Source of the DNA: Faecalicatena sp. Marseille-Q4148
GTDB taxonomy: Bacteria > Bacillota > Clostridia > Lachnospirales > Lachnospiraceae
Direction of reading: 5' to 3'
DNA: 64,000 nucleotides
Assembly (NCBI GenBank): GCA_018228665.1
Contig: CP073692.1
Span: forward strand, 868,001-932,000
Shown: one piece after another, positions 18,283-26,984 of the stretch
Layout of the letters: each line of letters starts with the position of its first letter
Position numbering within the stretch: the stretch's first letter is position 1
Notes under the pieces: generated by a model
What the model saw: the letters and a program-made list of their open reading frames with translations, nothing else
The model's database searches: none
Told to the model about the DNA's origin: nothing
Made by a program: the position numbers and the translations under genes

Positions 18283-18648
18283 TTAAGCGTGATACATAAA
18301 CGCATTTTCCAGATGTATAATATTCTCCCCCAGAATTCCAATGACATCAAACCGACATGCCTGTCCTGTTCCATATCCATGACACAACAAATAATAAGCC
18401 GCACTTCTGCAAATGCGTTTTTGCTTTGCAGCAGTCACTGCCTCCAACGGATGCCCCGCCGCATTCCGGCATCGGTATTTCACTTCACAAAATACCAGAA
18501 CTCCGTCTTTCAATGCAATAATATCAATCTCACCGCTGCGGCATCGGAAATTATATACAAGAATCTGGTACCCTCTATTCTCCAGATAGTTTCCGGCAAC
18601 CTTCTCATATATATCTCCAATTCGTCTCTTTTTCTCCGACGCTGTCAT
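18283..18648 (-). CDS. yraN: YraN family (UPF0102) endonuclease-like protein
   Basis: Small protein with a Holliday-junction-resolvase-like restriction-endonuclease fold; exact role unsettled. 121 residues from the ATG at 18648. Core residues: GDIYEKVAGNYLENRGYQIL near 11-30, GEIDIIALKDGVLVFCEVKY (D-xn-ExK) near 43-62 and AVTAAKQKRICRSA near 75-88. The usual neighbour of rnhB, as here. The ribosome site is weak. An upstream in-frame extension overlaps rnhB and lacks family similarity, so I reject it. Confidence 0.88.
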   Translation of the reverse strand: MTASEKKRRIGDIYEKVAGNYLENRGYQILVYNFRCRSGEIDIIALKDGVLVFCEVKYRCRNAAGHPLEAVTAAKQKRICRSAAYYLLCHGYGTGQACRFDVIGILGENIIHLENAFMYHA

Positions 18649-18703
18649 CTTTTTCTTATTTCTTAATTCAATAAATGTGTTCTCTTTCCTTTGGCTTTCT
18701 TTT

Positions 18704-19477
18704 CTACACAAAATTCTTAATAAACGACGCCCGGTGAATCGGTGTTGGACCAAGCTCTTTTAACGCCTGAATATGTTCCTTTGAACCATATCCTTTATTA
18801 TCCGCAAATCCATAACCCGGAAGCACCTTTTCATACGCTTCCATCAGTCTGTCTCTTGTTACTTTAGCAACGATGCTGGCTGCTGCAATCGAAATACTCT
18901 TGGCGTCTCCTTTGATGATCGGCACTTGCGGGATCTCTATCTGCGGAATGGTAACCGCATCATTCAAAAGCAGCTGCGGTTTGACAGATAATTGACTGAC
19001 TGCTTCACGCATTGCCTCATAAGTTGCCTGCAAAATGTTAATCTCATCAATTCTTGCAGGAGATGCCATGCCGATTCCAACCGCCACCGCTTCTTTCATA
19101 ATGATCTCATATAATTCTTCCCGCTTCCCGGCAGACAGCTTTTTCGAATCATTGATATACAAAATGTGGCAGTCCTTTGGAAGAATGACCGCCCCTGCCA
19201 CGACCGGACCTGCCAATGGACCGCGTCCGACTTCATCAATTCCGCAGATCCATCCAACATGTTCATATTGACGCTCATAGCATTTCATTGCCTCCGTGCG
19301 TTCTTCTTCTGCCAAAAGTTTCTCTTCTTCGCGAAGATACCTGTGAAGCAAGTTCTTTACACCGCTTCTTTCATCTGATGCGTATAGCGTCTGAAGCTTT
19401 TTCCGTTCTTCCCTCTCAGCGGTTTCGAATTCTTTTTTGATCTCCGCAATACTCTTAGTTCCGGCTTTTTTACTCAT
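18704..19477 (-). CDS. rnhB: Ribonuclease HII
   Basis: Removes RNA from RNA-DNA hybrids and single ribonucleotides. 257 residues with an N-terminal helical extension typical of Clostridia. The catalytic region GIDEVGRGPLAGPVVAGAVI (near 79-98) supplies Asp-Glu, ILYINDSKKLS the next Asp region, and VTRDRLM near the C-terminus the last acidic residue. It overlaps the end of lepB by 8 bp, a sign of coupling. Confidence 0.95.
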   Translation of the reverse strand: MSKKAGTKSIAEIKKEFETAEREERKKLQTLYASDERSGVKNLLHRYLREEEKLLAEEERTEAMKCYERQYEHVGWICGIDEVGRGPLAGPVVAGAVILPKDCHILYINDSKKLSAGKREELYEIIMKEAVAVGIGMASPARIDEINILQATYEAMREAVSQLSVKPQLLLNDAVTIPQIEIPQVPIIKGDAKSISIAAASIVAKVTRDRLMEAYEKVLPGYGFADNKGYGSKEHIQALKELGPTPIHRASFIKNFV

Positions 19478-20060
19478 GACGTATTACTCCTATCTGATCC
19501 AATGGCCAGATGCGTACCCATGCACGTCCGATCAGCTCATCTCTGTGAAGCACTCCCACATTGGGATCTCTGCTGTCTGAGCTGTGATTCCGGTTGTCTC
19601 CAAGCACAAAATACTCATCTTCCCCAAGAGTAATCGGCTCTGACGCAATTCCGGCATCTTCCATCACTTCCGCACCATAGATTTCATCTTTGCGCAGTTC
19701 ACCATTAATATACACATAACCATTCATAACCTGTACCGTCTCACCCGGAAGACCTATAATCCTCTTAATATAAAAAGTATCCTCCTGATAGCGGTACGGA
19801 AACACAATAATATCATAGCGCTTCGGATCTGTAAATCGATATGAAATTTTATCCACGATCAGATTGTCCCCATCATGCAATGTCGGCTGCATAGACGGAC
19901 CGCTGATGTAAGTTCTCTGACCAACATAAGTATTGATCAAAAATGTCAGGCCGATCAGTATCACAAAAAATACAACCCAGTCCAGCACTTCTTTTAGAAT
20001 TCCACGTCTGTCTCTTTGGTTATTCTCTTCCTGATTCTCCACGTTTGCCAATTTCTTCAC
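19470..20060 (-). CDS. lepB: Signal peptidase I (first of two)
   Basis: Membrane serine protease that cleaves signal peptides of exported proteins. 196 residues with one N-terminal transmembrane segment (about 26-46). Catalytic Ser is in SGPSMQPTLHDGD near 54-58 and Lys in YIKRIIGLPGE near 98. Box E VLGDNRNHSSDSR near 151. The start codon appears to be GTG (20058-20060) with a modest ribosome site. Flanked by rbgA upstream and rnhB downstream. A paralogue lies 0.9 kb upstream (20983-21567). Confidence 0.93.
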   Translation of the reverse strand: MKKLANVENQEENNQRDRRGILKEVLDWVVFFVILIGLTFLINTYVGQRTYISGPSMQPTLHDGDNLIVDKISYRFTDPKRYDIIVFPYRYQEDTFYIKRIIGLPGETVQVMNGYVYINGELRKDEIYGAEVMEDAGIASEPITLGEDEYFVLGDNRNHSSDSRDPNVGVLHRDELIGRAWVRIWPLDQIGVIRHE

Positions 20061-20104
20061 CTGCTTTTCTTCCCACTATTTCTGCTTTACAAATCACTTT
20101 CAGT

Positions 20105-20956
20105 TTACTCATAATCTTCCGGAAATTCAAGTGTAATCTTGCCAAGACGACCGTTACGGAAATCATCCACCACCATCATAGCTGCTTTTGCCGTATCCAG
20201 TTCACTTCCGCGCAGCAGACAATGTTTGCTTTCGGCAATCCGGCTCAGACAGGCATACACGTCCGATGTTTCTTCCATATCATATTTTTCTGACAGTGTC
20301 CCCTGATAGTGCTCCGTCATAAAGCGGATTATCTCACCTGCCAGCTCTTCTGTATTTAAAATTTCATCCTTAATGGAACCAATCATTGCAAGCTTTAGCC
20401 CAACAGACTGGTCTTCAAATTTCGGCCACAAAATTCCCGGTGTATCTAACAGTTCCACGTTTTTATTCAGACGGATCCACTGTTTTCCCTTTGTCACGCC
20501 AGGTTTATTTCCGGTCTTAGCGCAGGCTTTTCCTGCAAGTGCATTGATGAATGTGGATTTTCCCACATTCGGAATCCCAACAACCATTGCGCGTACCGGA
20601 CGATTTAAAATTCCTCTTTTACGGTCACGTTCGATTTTTTCCCGGCAAGCCTCCTGGATAACACCCTGGATAGATTTGATGCCTCCGCCCTTTTTCGAAT
20701 TGACTTTTACCACAGAATAGCCCTTTCCTTTAAAATATTCTGCCCAGAGTTCATTTTGCCGATCCTCTGCCAGATCTGATTTATTCAAAAGAATCAGCCT
20801 TGCTTTCTGTTTGCCAAGTTCATCAATGTCAGGATTCCTGCTGCTCATAGGAATTCTGGCATCTACAAGCTCAATGACCAGATCAATTAATTTTATATTT
20901 TCCTGCATCATACGTTTTGCTTTTGTCATATGACCAGGATACCACTGAAAATGCAT
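20105..20956 (-). CDS. rbgA: Ribosome biogenesis GTPase RbgA (YlqF)
   Basis: Circularly permuted GTPase needed for late 50S assembly. Motif order is permuted as expected: NKSD (G4) near residue 58 comes before GIPNVGKST (G1) near 128 and DTPGILWPK (G3) near 176. N-terminal HFQWYPGHMTKAKRMM is typical. 283 residues. Good ribosome site (GGAGACAAAA). It sits between two signal peptidase genes. Confidence 0.95.
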   Translation of the reverse strand: MHFQWYPGHMTKAKRMMQENIKLIDLVIELVDARIPMSSRNPDIDELGKQKARLILLNKSDLAEDRQNELWAEYFKGKGYSVVKVNSKKGGGIKSIQGVIQEACREKIERDRKRGILNRPVRAMVVGIPNVGKSTFINALAGKACAKTGNKPGVTKGKQWIRLNKNVELLDTPGILWPKFEDQSVGLKLAMIGSIKDEILNTEELAGEIIRFMTEHYQGTLSEKYDMEETSDVYACLSRIAESKHCLLRGSELDTAKAAMMVVDDFRNGRLGKITLEFPEDYE

Positions 20957-20982
20957 TTTTGTCTCCTCCGTTTCTTTTTGCG

Positions 20983-21567
20983 TTATTTACTTTTTATAAA
21001 TCCAAAATGTTCTTTCGGACCGATAATAAACCAGGCCCGTCCTTCCAGATACTCTTTTTTAACAAAACCGATGTCTGCATTGCGACTGTCCTCACTGCTC
21101 AGGCGATTATCTCCCAGTACAAAATATTCATTCTTCCCAAGGGTTACTTCTTCTGCTGCAATCCCGGCATCCTCCAATGCTGTTGTCTCATAGGATTCAG
21201 AAAGCTTTTCTCCGTTGATCAGAATTTCTCCGTCCAATATCTGAATCCGCTCCCCCGGCAGCCCAATCACACGCTTAATATAATCATGGGAATTTTCATT
21301 TCCATTTGGCTTGAAAACAACAATCTCGCCGCGCTTTGGATTCTTTGCATCATAAATAATTCTATTTACCAGTACAATATCACCATTATGTAATATCGGC
21401 TTCATAGAATCTCCCACTGTACTGATCCGCTGACCAAAATACCACACGAGTACAAATGCAAACAGACATACAACAAATATCTGAAACGCCCACACCGATG
21501 CCGTCTTAAAATCCCGAACAAAGCGCCGGCGCCTTTTTCTGATTTTTTCTAATGATAATTTCCTCAT
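20983..21567 (-). CDS. lepB: Signal peptidase I (second)
   Basis: Paralogue of the enzyme at 19470-20060. 194 residues from the ATG at 21567, which has AAGAGGAAAATACCT upstream; two earlier in-frame ATGs are weaker. Very basic N-terminus (RKRRRRFVRDFK), one transmembrane helix (about 25-45), catalytic Ser in STVGDSMKPILHNGD and Lys in YIKRVIGLPGER, box E YFVLGDNRLSSEDSR. It is just downstream of the rplS terminator and so may depend on read-through. Confidence 0.93.
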   Translation of the reverse strand: MRKLSLEKIRKRRRRFVRDFKTASVWAFQIFVVCLFAFVLVWYFGQRISTVGDSMKPILHNGDIVLVNRIIYDAKNPKRGEIVVFKPNGNENSHDYIKRVIGLPGERIQILDGEILINGEKLSESYETTALEDAGIAAEEVTLGKNEYFVLGDNRLSSEDSRNADIGFVKKEYLEGRAWFIIGPKEHFGFIKSK

Positions 21568-21591
21568 AGGTATTTTCCTCTTCATATGACC

Positions 21592-21629
21592 AAAAAAGGA
21601 CAAGTACCCATTCGTATTTGTCCTTTTTT
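21592..21629 (-). terminator. Intrinsic terminator after rplS
   Basis: A hairpin with AAAAAAGGACAA/TTGTCCTTTTTT arms around about 14 nt. It works on both strands and lies 10 bp after the rplS stop. It probably reduces transcription into lepB-rbgA. Confidence 0.85.
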
Positions 21630-21639
21630 AACGCTGTTA

Positions 21640-21987
21640 TTATTTTACTAATTCTTTTACTTTTGCTCTCTTACCAACGCGTCCTCTTAAGTAGTTCAGT
21701 TTTGCTCTTCTGACTTTACCTCTTCTGATTACTTCTACTTTTTCAACGTTTGGAGAGTGTAACGGCCAAGTCTTTTCTACACCGATTCCGTTAGAGTTCT
21801 TTCTAACTGTGAATGTAGCTCTTGTGCTTCCACCCTGTTTCTTAAGAACTGTACCTTCGAAAACCTGAATTCTTTCGCGGTTTCCCTCTTTGATCTTAGC
21901 GTATACTTTTACAGTATCACCTACGTTAAATGCCGGTACTTCAGCTTTTAACTGTTCAGCTTCAATGCTTCTAATAATATCGTTCAT
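21640..21987 (-). CDS. rplS: 50S ribosomal protein L19
   Basis: Located at the 30S-50S interface. 115 residues, standard length. Characteristic [20 protein letters not shown] near 19-38, [20 protein letters not shown] near 72-91 and [20 protein letters not shown] at the C-terminus. Ribosome site AAGGAGGTCGCACA. It has its own promoter and a 75-nt leader. Confidence 0.98.
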   Translation of the reverse strand: MNDIIRSIEAEQLKAEVPAFNVGDTVKVYAKIKEGNRERIQVFEGTVLKKQGGSTRATFTVRKNSNGIGVEKTWPLHSPNVEKVEVIRRGKVRRAKLNYLRGRVGKRAKVKELVK

Positions 21988-22097
21988 TGTGCGACCTCCT
22001 TATTATTTGGACGTTCTTAATACATGATTTGTATCAGAGGACCATCTCTATCTTCTCACAACATGAGTATACTACCATAGTTTCATCTGATTTGCAA
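21988..22097 (-). promoter_or_regulatory. rplS promoter and possible L19 leader
   Basis: Promoter on the minus strand: TTGCAA (22092-22097), 17 bp, TAGTAT (22069-22074). The roughly 75-nt leader contains a GATACA/TGTATT stem inside GGTCC...GAACG flanks. Firmicute rplS genes often carry an autoregulatory L19 leader. The placement fits, but I could not match the covariance model by eye, so the leader part is tentative. Confidence 0.5.
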
Positions 22098-22126
22098 GAA
22101 CTTTTCTACAGTTTTCTGCATCTTTC

Positions 22127-22924
22127 TTACTCTTCTGAAAGTTTTTCCAGAAATTCCTGTTCTTTTTTCGTAAGCACTGCCTTTTCTAACAGATCCGGTC
22201 TGCGCTCTTTCGTTCGGAGAATTGACTGTTCCCTTCTCCACGCTTCGATATTTTTATGATGTCCGGAAAGCAGTACCGGCGGAACCTGTTTCCCATGCCA
22301 GATTTCCGGTCTGGAATACTGCGGATACTCCAAAAGGCTGTCCTGAAAGCTTTCAAATTCCGCCGACACATCATTGTGCAGCACGCCGGGAACGAGACGT
22401 GAAATCGCATCGATCATTACCATTGCCGGCAATTCTCCGCCCGTCAGCACATAATCTCCGATGGAAACATAGTCTGTTACAATCTCTTCCAGTACACGTT
22501 CATCAATCCCTTCATAATGTCCGCATAAAAGGACAAGATCTTCTTCCTTAGCCAGATCTTCTGCCATTTTCTGTGAAAATGTGTCTCCCTGCGGTGAAAG
22601 ATACACCACCCGCAGTTTTTTCTCCGCTCTTTCTGCGCTGCCTATCTCCTGCCCTTCCTGCTCTGCGCTGTTTTCACATCTTCTTGCATTAATTTTCTCT
22701 TCTACCGCCTGATATGCCAGATAGACCGGTTCTGCCTGCATCAGCATCCCGGCTCCTCCGCCATATGGATAATCATCAACACTGTGATGCTTATTAAACG
22801 CATAATCACGGATATTTACCGCTTCAATTGACAGCAGTCCTTTTGCCTTTGCCCGTCCGATAATGCTCGTCTCAAGTCCATTCATAACCATATCCGGAAA
22901 TAGTGTTAATATATGAAAGTTCAT
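22127..22924 (-). CDS. trmD: tRNA (guanine37-N1)-methyltransferase
   Basis: SAM-dependent enzyme that methylates G37 next to the anticodon to prevent frameshifting. SPOUT knot fold: MNFHILTLFPDMV at the start, YPYGGGAGMLMQAEP near 54-68, LLCGHYEGIDERV near 134-146 and YVLTGGELPAMVMIDAISR near 158-176. Unusual is a charged insertion around residues 77-105 (EKINARRCENSAEQEGQEIGS), making it 265 residues instead of about 240. Ribosome site AGGCAGGAAGACAG. In the conserved rpsP-khpA-rimM-trmD-rplS order. Confidence 0.96.
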   Translation of the reverse strand: MNFHILTLFPDMVMNGLETSIIGRAKAKGLLSIEAVNIRDYAFNKHHSVDDYPYGGGAGMLMQAEPVYLAYQAVEEKINARRCENSAEQEGQEIGSAERAEKKLRVVYLSPQGDTFSQKMAEDLAKEEDLVLLCGHYEGIDERVLEEIVTDYVSIGDYVLTGGELPAMVMIDAISRLVPGVLHNDVSAEFESFQDSLLEYPQYSRPEIWHGKQVPPVLLSGHHKNIEAWRREQSILRTKERRPDLLEKAVLTKKEQEFLEKLSEE

Positions 22925-22958
22925 CTGTCTTCCTGCCTCTTTTATCTATTTTTCTAAA

Positions 22959-23468
22959 TTAGGAAAGCAAACCATCCATCAGATGGATCGTCATTTTCAT
23001 CGCTTCCACATCCACATCCAGAATACACTCTTTGATTGCCGGAAGCAAAACTTCTTTTCCATCTTCTGTCTCTACAATATACACATCATTTGCCCCGGTT
23101 TCCATTACGTCTTTTAGCACACCGAATGCTGCACCATCTTCTGTATTTACCTGCATACCAATGATGTCTGCAATATAATATTCATCTTCCTCAAGCGCTA
23201 CTGCATCTTCGCGATTTACAAGAAGGCTCTTTCCTTTATACTTTTCAATTTCATTAATATTATCAATTCCTTTAAATTTCACGATAACAAACTGTTTAAA
23301 AAACTTCACTCCCTGGATCTCCAGCGGAATCTGCTCCCGCCCTGTATCCAATGTAACCTTTTTCAACAGTTTAAATCTGGCCGGATCATCTGTTGTCGGA
23401 AATACTTTGACCTCTCCCCGGATTCCATGTGTAGAGGAAATCACCCCTACCTGCAGCATTTTCTCCAT
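22959..23468 (-). CDS. rimM: 16S rRNA processing protein RimM
   Basis: Assembly factor for the 30S head. 169 residues: an N-terminal beta-barrel ([20 protein letters not shown] near 6-25) and a C-terminal PRC barrel ([15 protein letters not shown] near 98-112, [14 protein letters not shown] near 140-153). It lies downstream of an internal terminator-like hairpin (23493-23533), so its expression may be lower than that of rpsP. Confidence 0.95.
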   Translation of the reverse strand: MEKMLQVGVISSTHGIRGEVKVFPTTDDPARFKLLKKVTLDTGREQIPLEIQGVKFFKQFVIVKFKGIDNINEIEKYKGKSLLVNREDAVALEEDEYYIADIIGMQVNTEDGAAFGVLKDVMETGANDVYIVETEDGKEVLLPAIKECILDVDVEAMKMTIHLMDGLLS

Positions 23469-23492
23469 AATCTCTCCTTATATCTGACTGAC

Positions 23493-23533
23493 AAAAAAGG
23501 ACATCTCAAAACGCTTCTGTTTTGAGACATCCC
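23493..23533 (-). terminator. Internal terminator/attenuator between khpA and rimM
   Basis: On the minus strand GGGATGTCTCAAAAC pairs with GTTTTGAGATGTCC around GAAGC, followed by T6. It is a strong intrinsic terminator placed inside the operon, likely setting a lower level for rimM-trmD than for the ribosomal protein part. Confidence 0.8.
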
Positions 23534-23541
23534 TTCTATAT

Positions 23542-23772
23542 TTATTGAAGGATGTCTACGACAACCTTCTGATCATCTTTTGCAGCTGCTGCTTTCACAA
23601 CTGAACGGATTGCCTTTGCAATACGTCCCTGCTTACCGATAACCTTACCCATATCTCCGTCAGCAACATGCAGTTCAATCACTGTTGTTTTGCCTTCAGT
23701 TTTCTCAGTAACCTGTACGCTGGCAGGATCATCTACCAGTGCTTTTGCGATTACTTCTACTAATTCTTTCAT
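23542..23772 (-). CDS. khpA: KH-domain RNA-binding protein KhpA
   Basis: Small RNA-binding protein that works with KhpB/Jag in cell elongation and mRNA control in Firmicutes. 76 residues, almost entirely a type II KH domain with the GKQGRIAKAIR loop (GxxG as GKQG) near 52-62. It lies between rpsP and rimM as in most Firmicutes. Confidence 0.95.
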   Translation of the reverse strand: MKELVEVIAKALVDDPASVQVTEKTEGKTTVIELHVADGDMGKVIGKQGRIAKAIRSVVKAAAAKDDQKVVVDILQ

Positions 23773-23799
23773 GTCGCCTTACCTCCGTGAAGCACTGAA

Positions 23800-24045
23800 T
23801 TATTTTTCAATACCAGCTGCTTTAAAGATTTTGCCGACTACCTCTGTTGGCTGAGCGCCATTGTTTAACCATTTTTTAGCTGCTTCTTCATTTACTTTGA
23901 ATTCGCTTGGGTTCTTTGTTGGATCGTAAGTTCCGATTTCTTCGATGAATCTACCATCTCTCGGAGCTCTTCCGTCAGCAACAACGATTCTATAGAAAGG
24001 AGCTTTTTTCTGTCCCATTCTTTTTAATCTGATTTTTACTGCCAT
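23800..24045 (-). CDS. rpsP: 30S ribosomal protein S16
   Basis: 81 residues from the ATG at 24045, preceded by GGAGGTGAAAACA; an upstream in-frame start adds 12 unconserved residues and is rejected. [20 protein letters not shown] at the N-terminus and [13 protein letters not shown] near 29-41 are canonical. Cotranscribed with ffh upstream and khpA downstream. Confidence 0.98.
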   Translation of the reverse strand: MAVKIRLKRMGQKKAPFYRIVVADGRAPRDGRFIEEIGTYDPTKNPSEFKVNEEAAKKWLNNGAQPTEVVGKIFKAAGIEK

Positions 24046-24105
24046 TGTTTTCACCTCCCTGAAAATGCTATCTATGACCAAGTATGTGGATTCACATCTA
24101 AGTCC

Positions 24106-25455
24106 TTAAAAAGGTAATTTGAATTTCCCCTTTTTACCAAATTTACCACCCATCATGCCCGGAAGCTGTTTCATCATCTTTCTTGATTGTTCAAACTGCT
24201 TCACCATGCGGTTCACATCTGCAATATTAACTCCTGCTCCCTGTGCGATCCGATGTTTTCTTGATGGATTCAATATTTCCGGATTCCGTCTTTCTTTCGG
24301 TGTCATGGAAAGAATCATAGCCTCCATCTGTGCCATCTTCTTCTGACCTTCCTCTGAATCAATCTGATTTAACTGACTTGCATTCAGTCCCGGCATCATG
24401 CCAAGAATACTGGAAAGACCGCCCATCTTCTTCATCTGCTTCATGCTCTCGAGATAATCATCGAAATCAAACTGAGCTTTCTTGATCTTCTGAGACATTT
24501 CTTTTGCTTTGTCTTCATCAATCTCTGCGCCAACTTTCTCAATCAATGTCAGCACATCGCCCATACCAAGGATTCTCGATGCCATTCTGTCCGGATAAAA
24601 CTGTTCCAGATCAGAAAGCTTCTCTCCCATACCGACATACAGAATCGGCTGCCCGGTTACAGCTCTAATGGAAAGCGCTGCACCGCCTCTCGTATCGCCA
24701 TCAAGCTTTGTCAAAATTACGCCGTCAAGTCCAATCTTCTCATTGAAGCTCTGAGCTACATTAACTGCATCCTGACCAGTCATAGCATCTACAACGAGAA
24801 TTGTCTGATGAACTTCAACGCTCTCTTTGATCTCCTGAAGCTCTGCCATCATATCCTCATCTACATGAAGACGTCCGGCTGTATCAAGGATCACAAGATT
24901 ATTGCCATTCTTTGCTGCGTGTTCCAACGCAGCCTTTGCAATATTGGCCGGCTTATGGTTCTCACCCATACTAAAGACTTCCACGCCTTGCTTCTCGCCA
25001 TTGATCTGAAGCTGTTTGATTGCTGCCGGTCGATATACATCACAGGCAACAAGAAGTGGCTTCTTACCCTTTAACTTAAACTTCCCGGCGAGCTTTGCCG
25101 TTGTTGTCGTCTTACCTGCTCCCTGAAGACCAGCCATCATAATTACCGTAGTTGCTTTCCCCGGTTGAAGCGTAATCTCCGTTGTCTCTGAGCCCATCAG
25201 CTTGACCATCTCTTCATTTACAATCTTGATGACCATCTGTCCCGGATTCAGTCCGTTCATCACGTCCTGTCCGACTGCACGTTCCTGTACATCCTTTACA
25301 AACTTCTTAACAACTTTGAAGTTTACATCCGCCTCGAGCAGAGCCATTTTCACTTCACGAAGCGCTGTCTTTACATCATCCTCTGTAAGCCGTCCTTTGC
25401 TTCTTAAATTTTTAAATACATTTTGAAGTTTCTCAGTTAAGCTGTCAAATGCCAT
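24106..25455 (-). CDS. ffh: Signal recognition particle GTPase Ffh (SRP54)
   Basis: Protein part of SRP that targets nascent membrane proteins to FtsY/SecYEG. 449 residues. N domain four-helix bundle, then the G domain with GLQGAGKTTTTAKLAG (G1) near 107-122, VDAMTGQDAVN near 221, TKLDGDTRGGAALSI (G4) near 248-262. The C-terminal M domain is methionine-rich (MGGLSSILGMMPG, MMKQLPGMMGG). It directly follows ylxM with 1 bp between genes. Confidence 0.98.
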   Translation of the reverse strand: MAFDSLTEKLQNVFKNLRSKGRLTEDDVKTALREVKMALLEADVNFKVVKKFVKDVQERAVGQDVMNGLNPGQMVIKIVNEEMVKLMGSETTEITLQPGKATTVIMMAGLQGAGKTTTTAKLAGKFKLKGKKPLLVACDVYRPAAIKQLQINGEKQGVEVFSMGENHKPANIAKAALEHAAKNGNNLVILDTAGRLHVDEDMMAELQEIKESVEVHQTILVVDAMTGQDAVNVAQSFNEKIGLDGVILTKLDGDTRGGAALSIRAVTGQPILYVGMGEKLSDLEQFYPDRMASRILGMGDVLTLIEKVGAEIDEDKAKEMSQKIKKAQFDFDDYLESMKQMKKMGGLSSILGMMPGLNASQLNQIDSEEGQKKMAQMEAMILSMTPKERRNPEILNPSRKHRIAQGAGVNIADVNRMVKQFEQSRKMMKQLPGMMGGKFGKKGKFKLPF

Positions 25456-25456
25456 T

Positions 25457-25801
25457 CTATAACTCCTCTATAATCTCTGCGGAAATCTCGCGGATCCCTT
25501 TCAGAACCTGCTGTGTATTCACTGCGTCACATGACTCCAGAAGACAGTCAATCTGACCTATCTTCTCCCGTATGGAAAGAAACTTCTCGACAAGATGAAG
25601 CTTCTCTTCATAACTTTCCAGCGTCTTATTGCAGCGTTTGATCAGATCATGTACGCCCTGTCTGCTGATTCCCTCTGCCTCTGCGATCTCGCCAAGCGAA
25701 AGATCATCCAGCACAAACTGTTCATAGATTTCTTTCTGATGTTCTGTTAAAAGTTCTCCATAGAAGTCATATAACAATGTCTGTTCCAGGATTTCGTTCA
25801 T
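25457..25801 (-). CDS. ylxM: YlxM family SRP-associated HTH protein
   Basis: Accessory protein of the SRP pathway in Firmicutes, with a sigma-70 region-4-like HTH (LSLGEIAEAEGISRQGVHDL near 34-53). 114 residues. A coiled C-terminal part follows (EEKLHLVEKFLSIREKIG). It is the first gene of the ylxM-ffh-rpsP-khpA-rimM-trmD operon, 17 bp downstream of its promoter -10. Confidence 0.93.
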   Translation of the reverse strand: MNEILEQTLLYDFYGELLTEHQKEIYEQFVLDDLSLGEIAEAEGISRQGVHDLIKRCNKTLESYEEKLHLVEKFLSIREKIGQIDCLLESCDAVNTQQVLKGIREISAEIIEEL

Positions 25802-25818
25802 TTCTCATCACCTCTGGT

Positions 25819-25847
25819 ATCATATAACAAAAAAGCACAGGTGTCAA
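25819..25847 (-). promoter_or_regulatory. Promoter of the ylxM-ffh operon
   Basis: Consensus TTGACA (25842-25847), 17 bp, TATGAT (25819-25824) on the minus strand. The -35 hexamer lies within the stem of the terminator of the upstream subtilase gene (25829-25878), so the two signals share DNA. Confidence 0.8.
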
Positions 25848-25878
25848 GTGTTTTTTCTTGACACCTGTAATTTTTTTT
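25829..25878. terminator. Intrinsic terminator between subtilase and ylxM
   Basis: A perfect 12-bp stem (ACAGGTGTCAAG with CTTGACACCTGT) and 8-nt loop, flanked by A and T runs on both sides. It ends subtilase transcription just before the ylxM promoter. Confidence 0.85.
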
Positions 25879-25897
25879 ATTTGTCCACTTTCGCTTT

Positions 25898-26809
25898 CTA
25901 TTGTAACAGTTCCTTTATCTGCACCAGCCCCCATCCTTGCTGGTTTCCCGGAAGCCCCAAATTTTTGCAGCTTTCTCTGAATTTCAGTTTTACTTCCACA
26001 TTGGTCATTTGTGGGTATTTCGATAAAAGCAAAGCAGCTGCTCCTGACACGATCGGCGTTGCCATCGATGTTCCGCTCTTCTCTATATATGGTTTCGCTC
26101 CCCATTTTCGAAAACCCGCATTACAGGAACAGATATTGGATCCGGGCGCAACCAATTCCGGCTTTAGAACACATTCTTCTGTCGGACCTCTTCCGGAATA
26201 ATTACAACATAATTTCCCCTGTACTTCTGTTCCGGTCTCATCATCAGAAGCTCCTACGGTAATAATCTTCTTACAACACCCCGGCGCCGTCACTGTTCCG
26301 CAATGCGGTCCATAATTGCCTGCTGCTGCCACAACAACAATCCCGGCATCCCAAAGTGTCTCCACCGCTTCCAGAAGCCGTTTCTGGGACCGTTTATCAC
26401 TTCCCGGCTGTGACCCGACAGAAATATTCACAATACGGATCTGATAAATATCTTTAAATCGTAAAATCCATCGGATTCCCCTAATGACCGCATCTACTGT
26501 GCCGTGCCCGCGACGGTCAAGTACTTTCAAAACAATGAATCTGCAGCCCGGCGCAATGCCGCAGAGCTTCCCTCCTGACATTCGTCCATCGCCTCCGATA
26601 ATTCCACATACATGGGTACCGTGACCACAGTCATCATATGCCCCCACTCTTCCCGCTATCATATCCTGAAAACTCAAAATCCGCCCTTCAAAATCCGGAT
26701 GGAAAGCGATCCCGCTATCCAACACTGCTACTGTAATTTTACCGCCAAGGCATCTCCCGGAAGCCGTATCTTCACACCAGTAATGAATCCGTTCTTTTAC
26801 TCTCTGCAT
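25898..26809 (-). CDS. Subtilisin-like serine protease (S8), no signal peptide
   Basis: 303 residues. The catalytic triad is present: Asp in VAVLDSGIAFHPDFEG near 26, His in DCGHGTHVCGIIGGDG near 62 and Ser in KSGTSMATPIVSGAAALLLS near 240. The oxyanion Asn lies in VVAAAGNYGP near 150. No signal peptide or propeptide, so it resembles intracellular subtilases or uncharacterised Clostridial S8 proteins. Many cysteines (PGCCKK, KLCCNYSG, NICSCNAG). I use the ATG at 26809 because AAAAGGAA lies 6 bp before it; another ATG 24 bp upstream has none. Confidence 0.88.
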   Translation of the reverse strand: MQRVKERIHYWCEDTASGRCLGGKITVAVLDSGIAFHPDFEGRILSFQDMIAGRVGAYDDCGHGTHVCGIIGGDGRMSGGKLCGIAPGCRFIVLKVLDRRGHGTVDAVIRGIRWILRFKDIYQIRIVNISVGSQPGSDKRSQKRLLEAVETLWDAGIVVVAAAGNYGPHCGTVTAPGCCKKIITVGASDDETGTEVQGKLCCNYSGRGPTEECVLKPELVAPGSNICSCNAGFRKWGAKPYIEKSGTSMATPIVSGAAALLLSKYPQMTNVEVKLKFRESCKNLGLPGNQQGWGLVQIKELLQ

Positions 26810-26984
26810 AAAAAATTCCTTTTCTATTATCATATGGAAAAAGAATTTTTTGCGCTCTTCTCCTCTTACATGATACTTTTCGGCTTCACAAAATATTTTT
26901 ATAAAATTTTATATTTTAAGGAAACATGGGCAAGCCATCCTTCATAAGATAAAGTGTAAACAAACAAAACATGGAGGTTCTTTT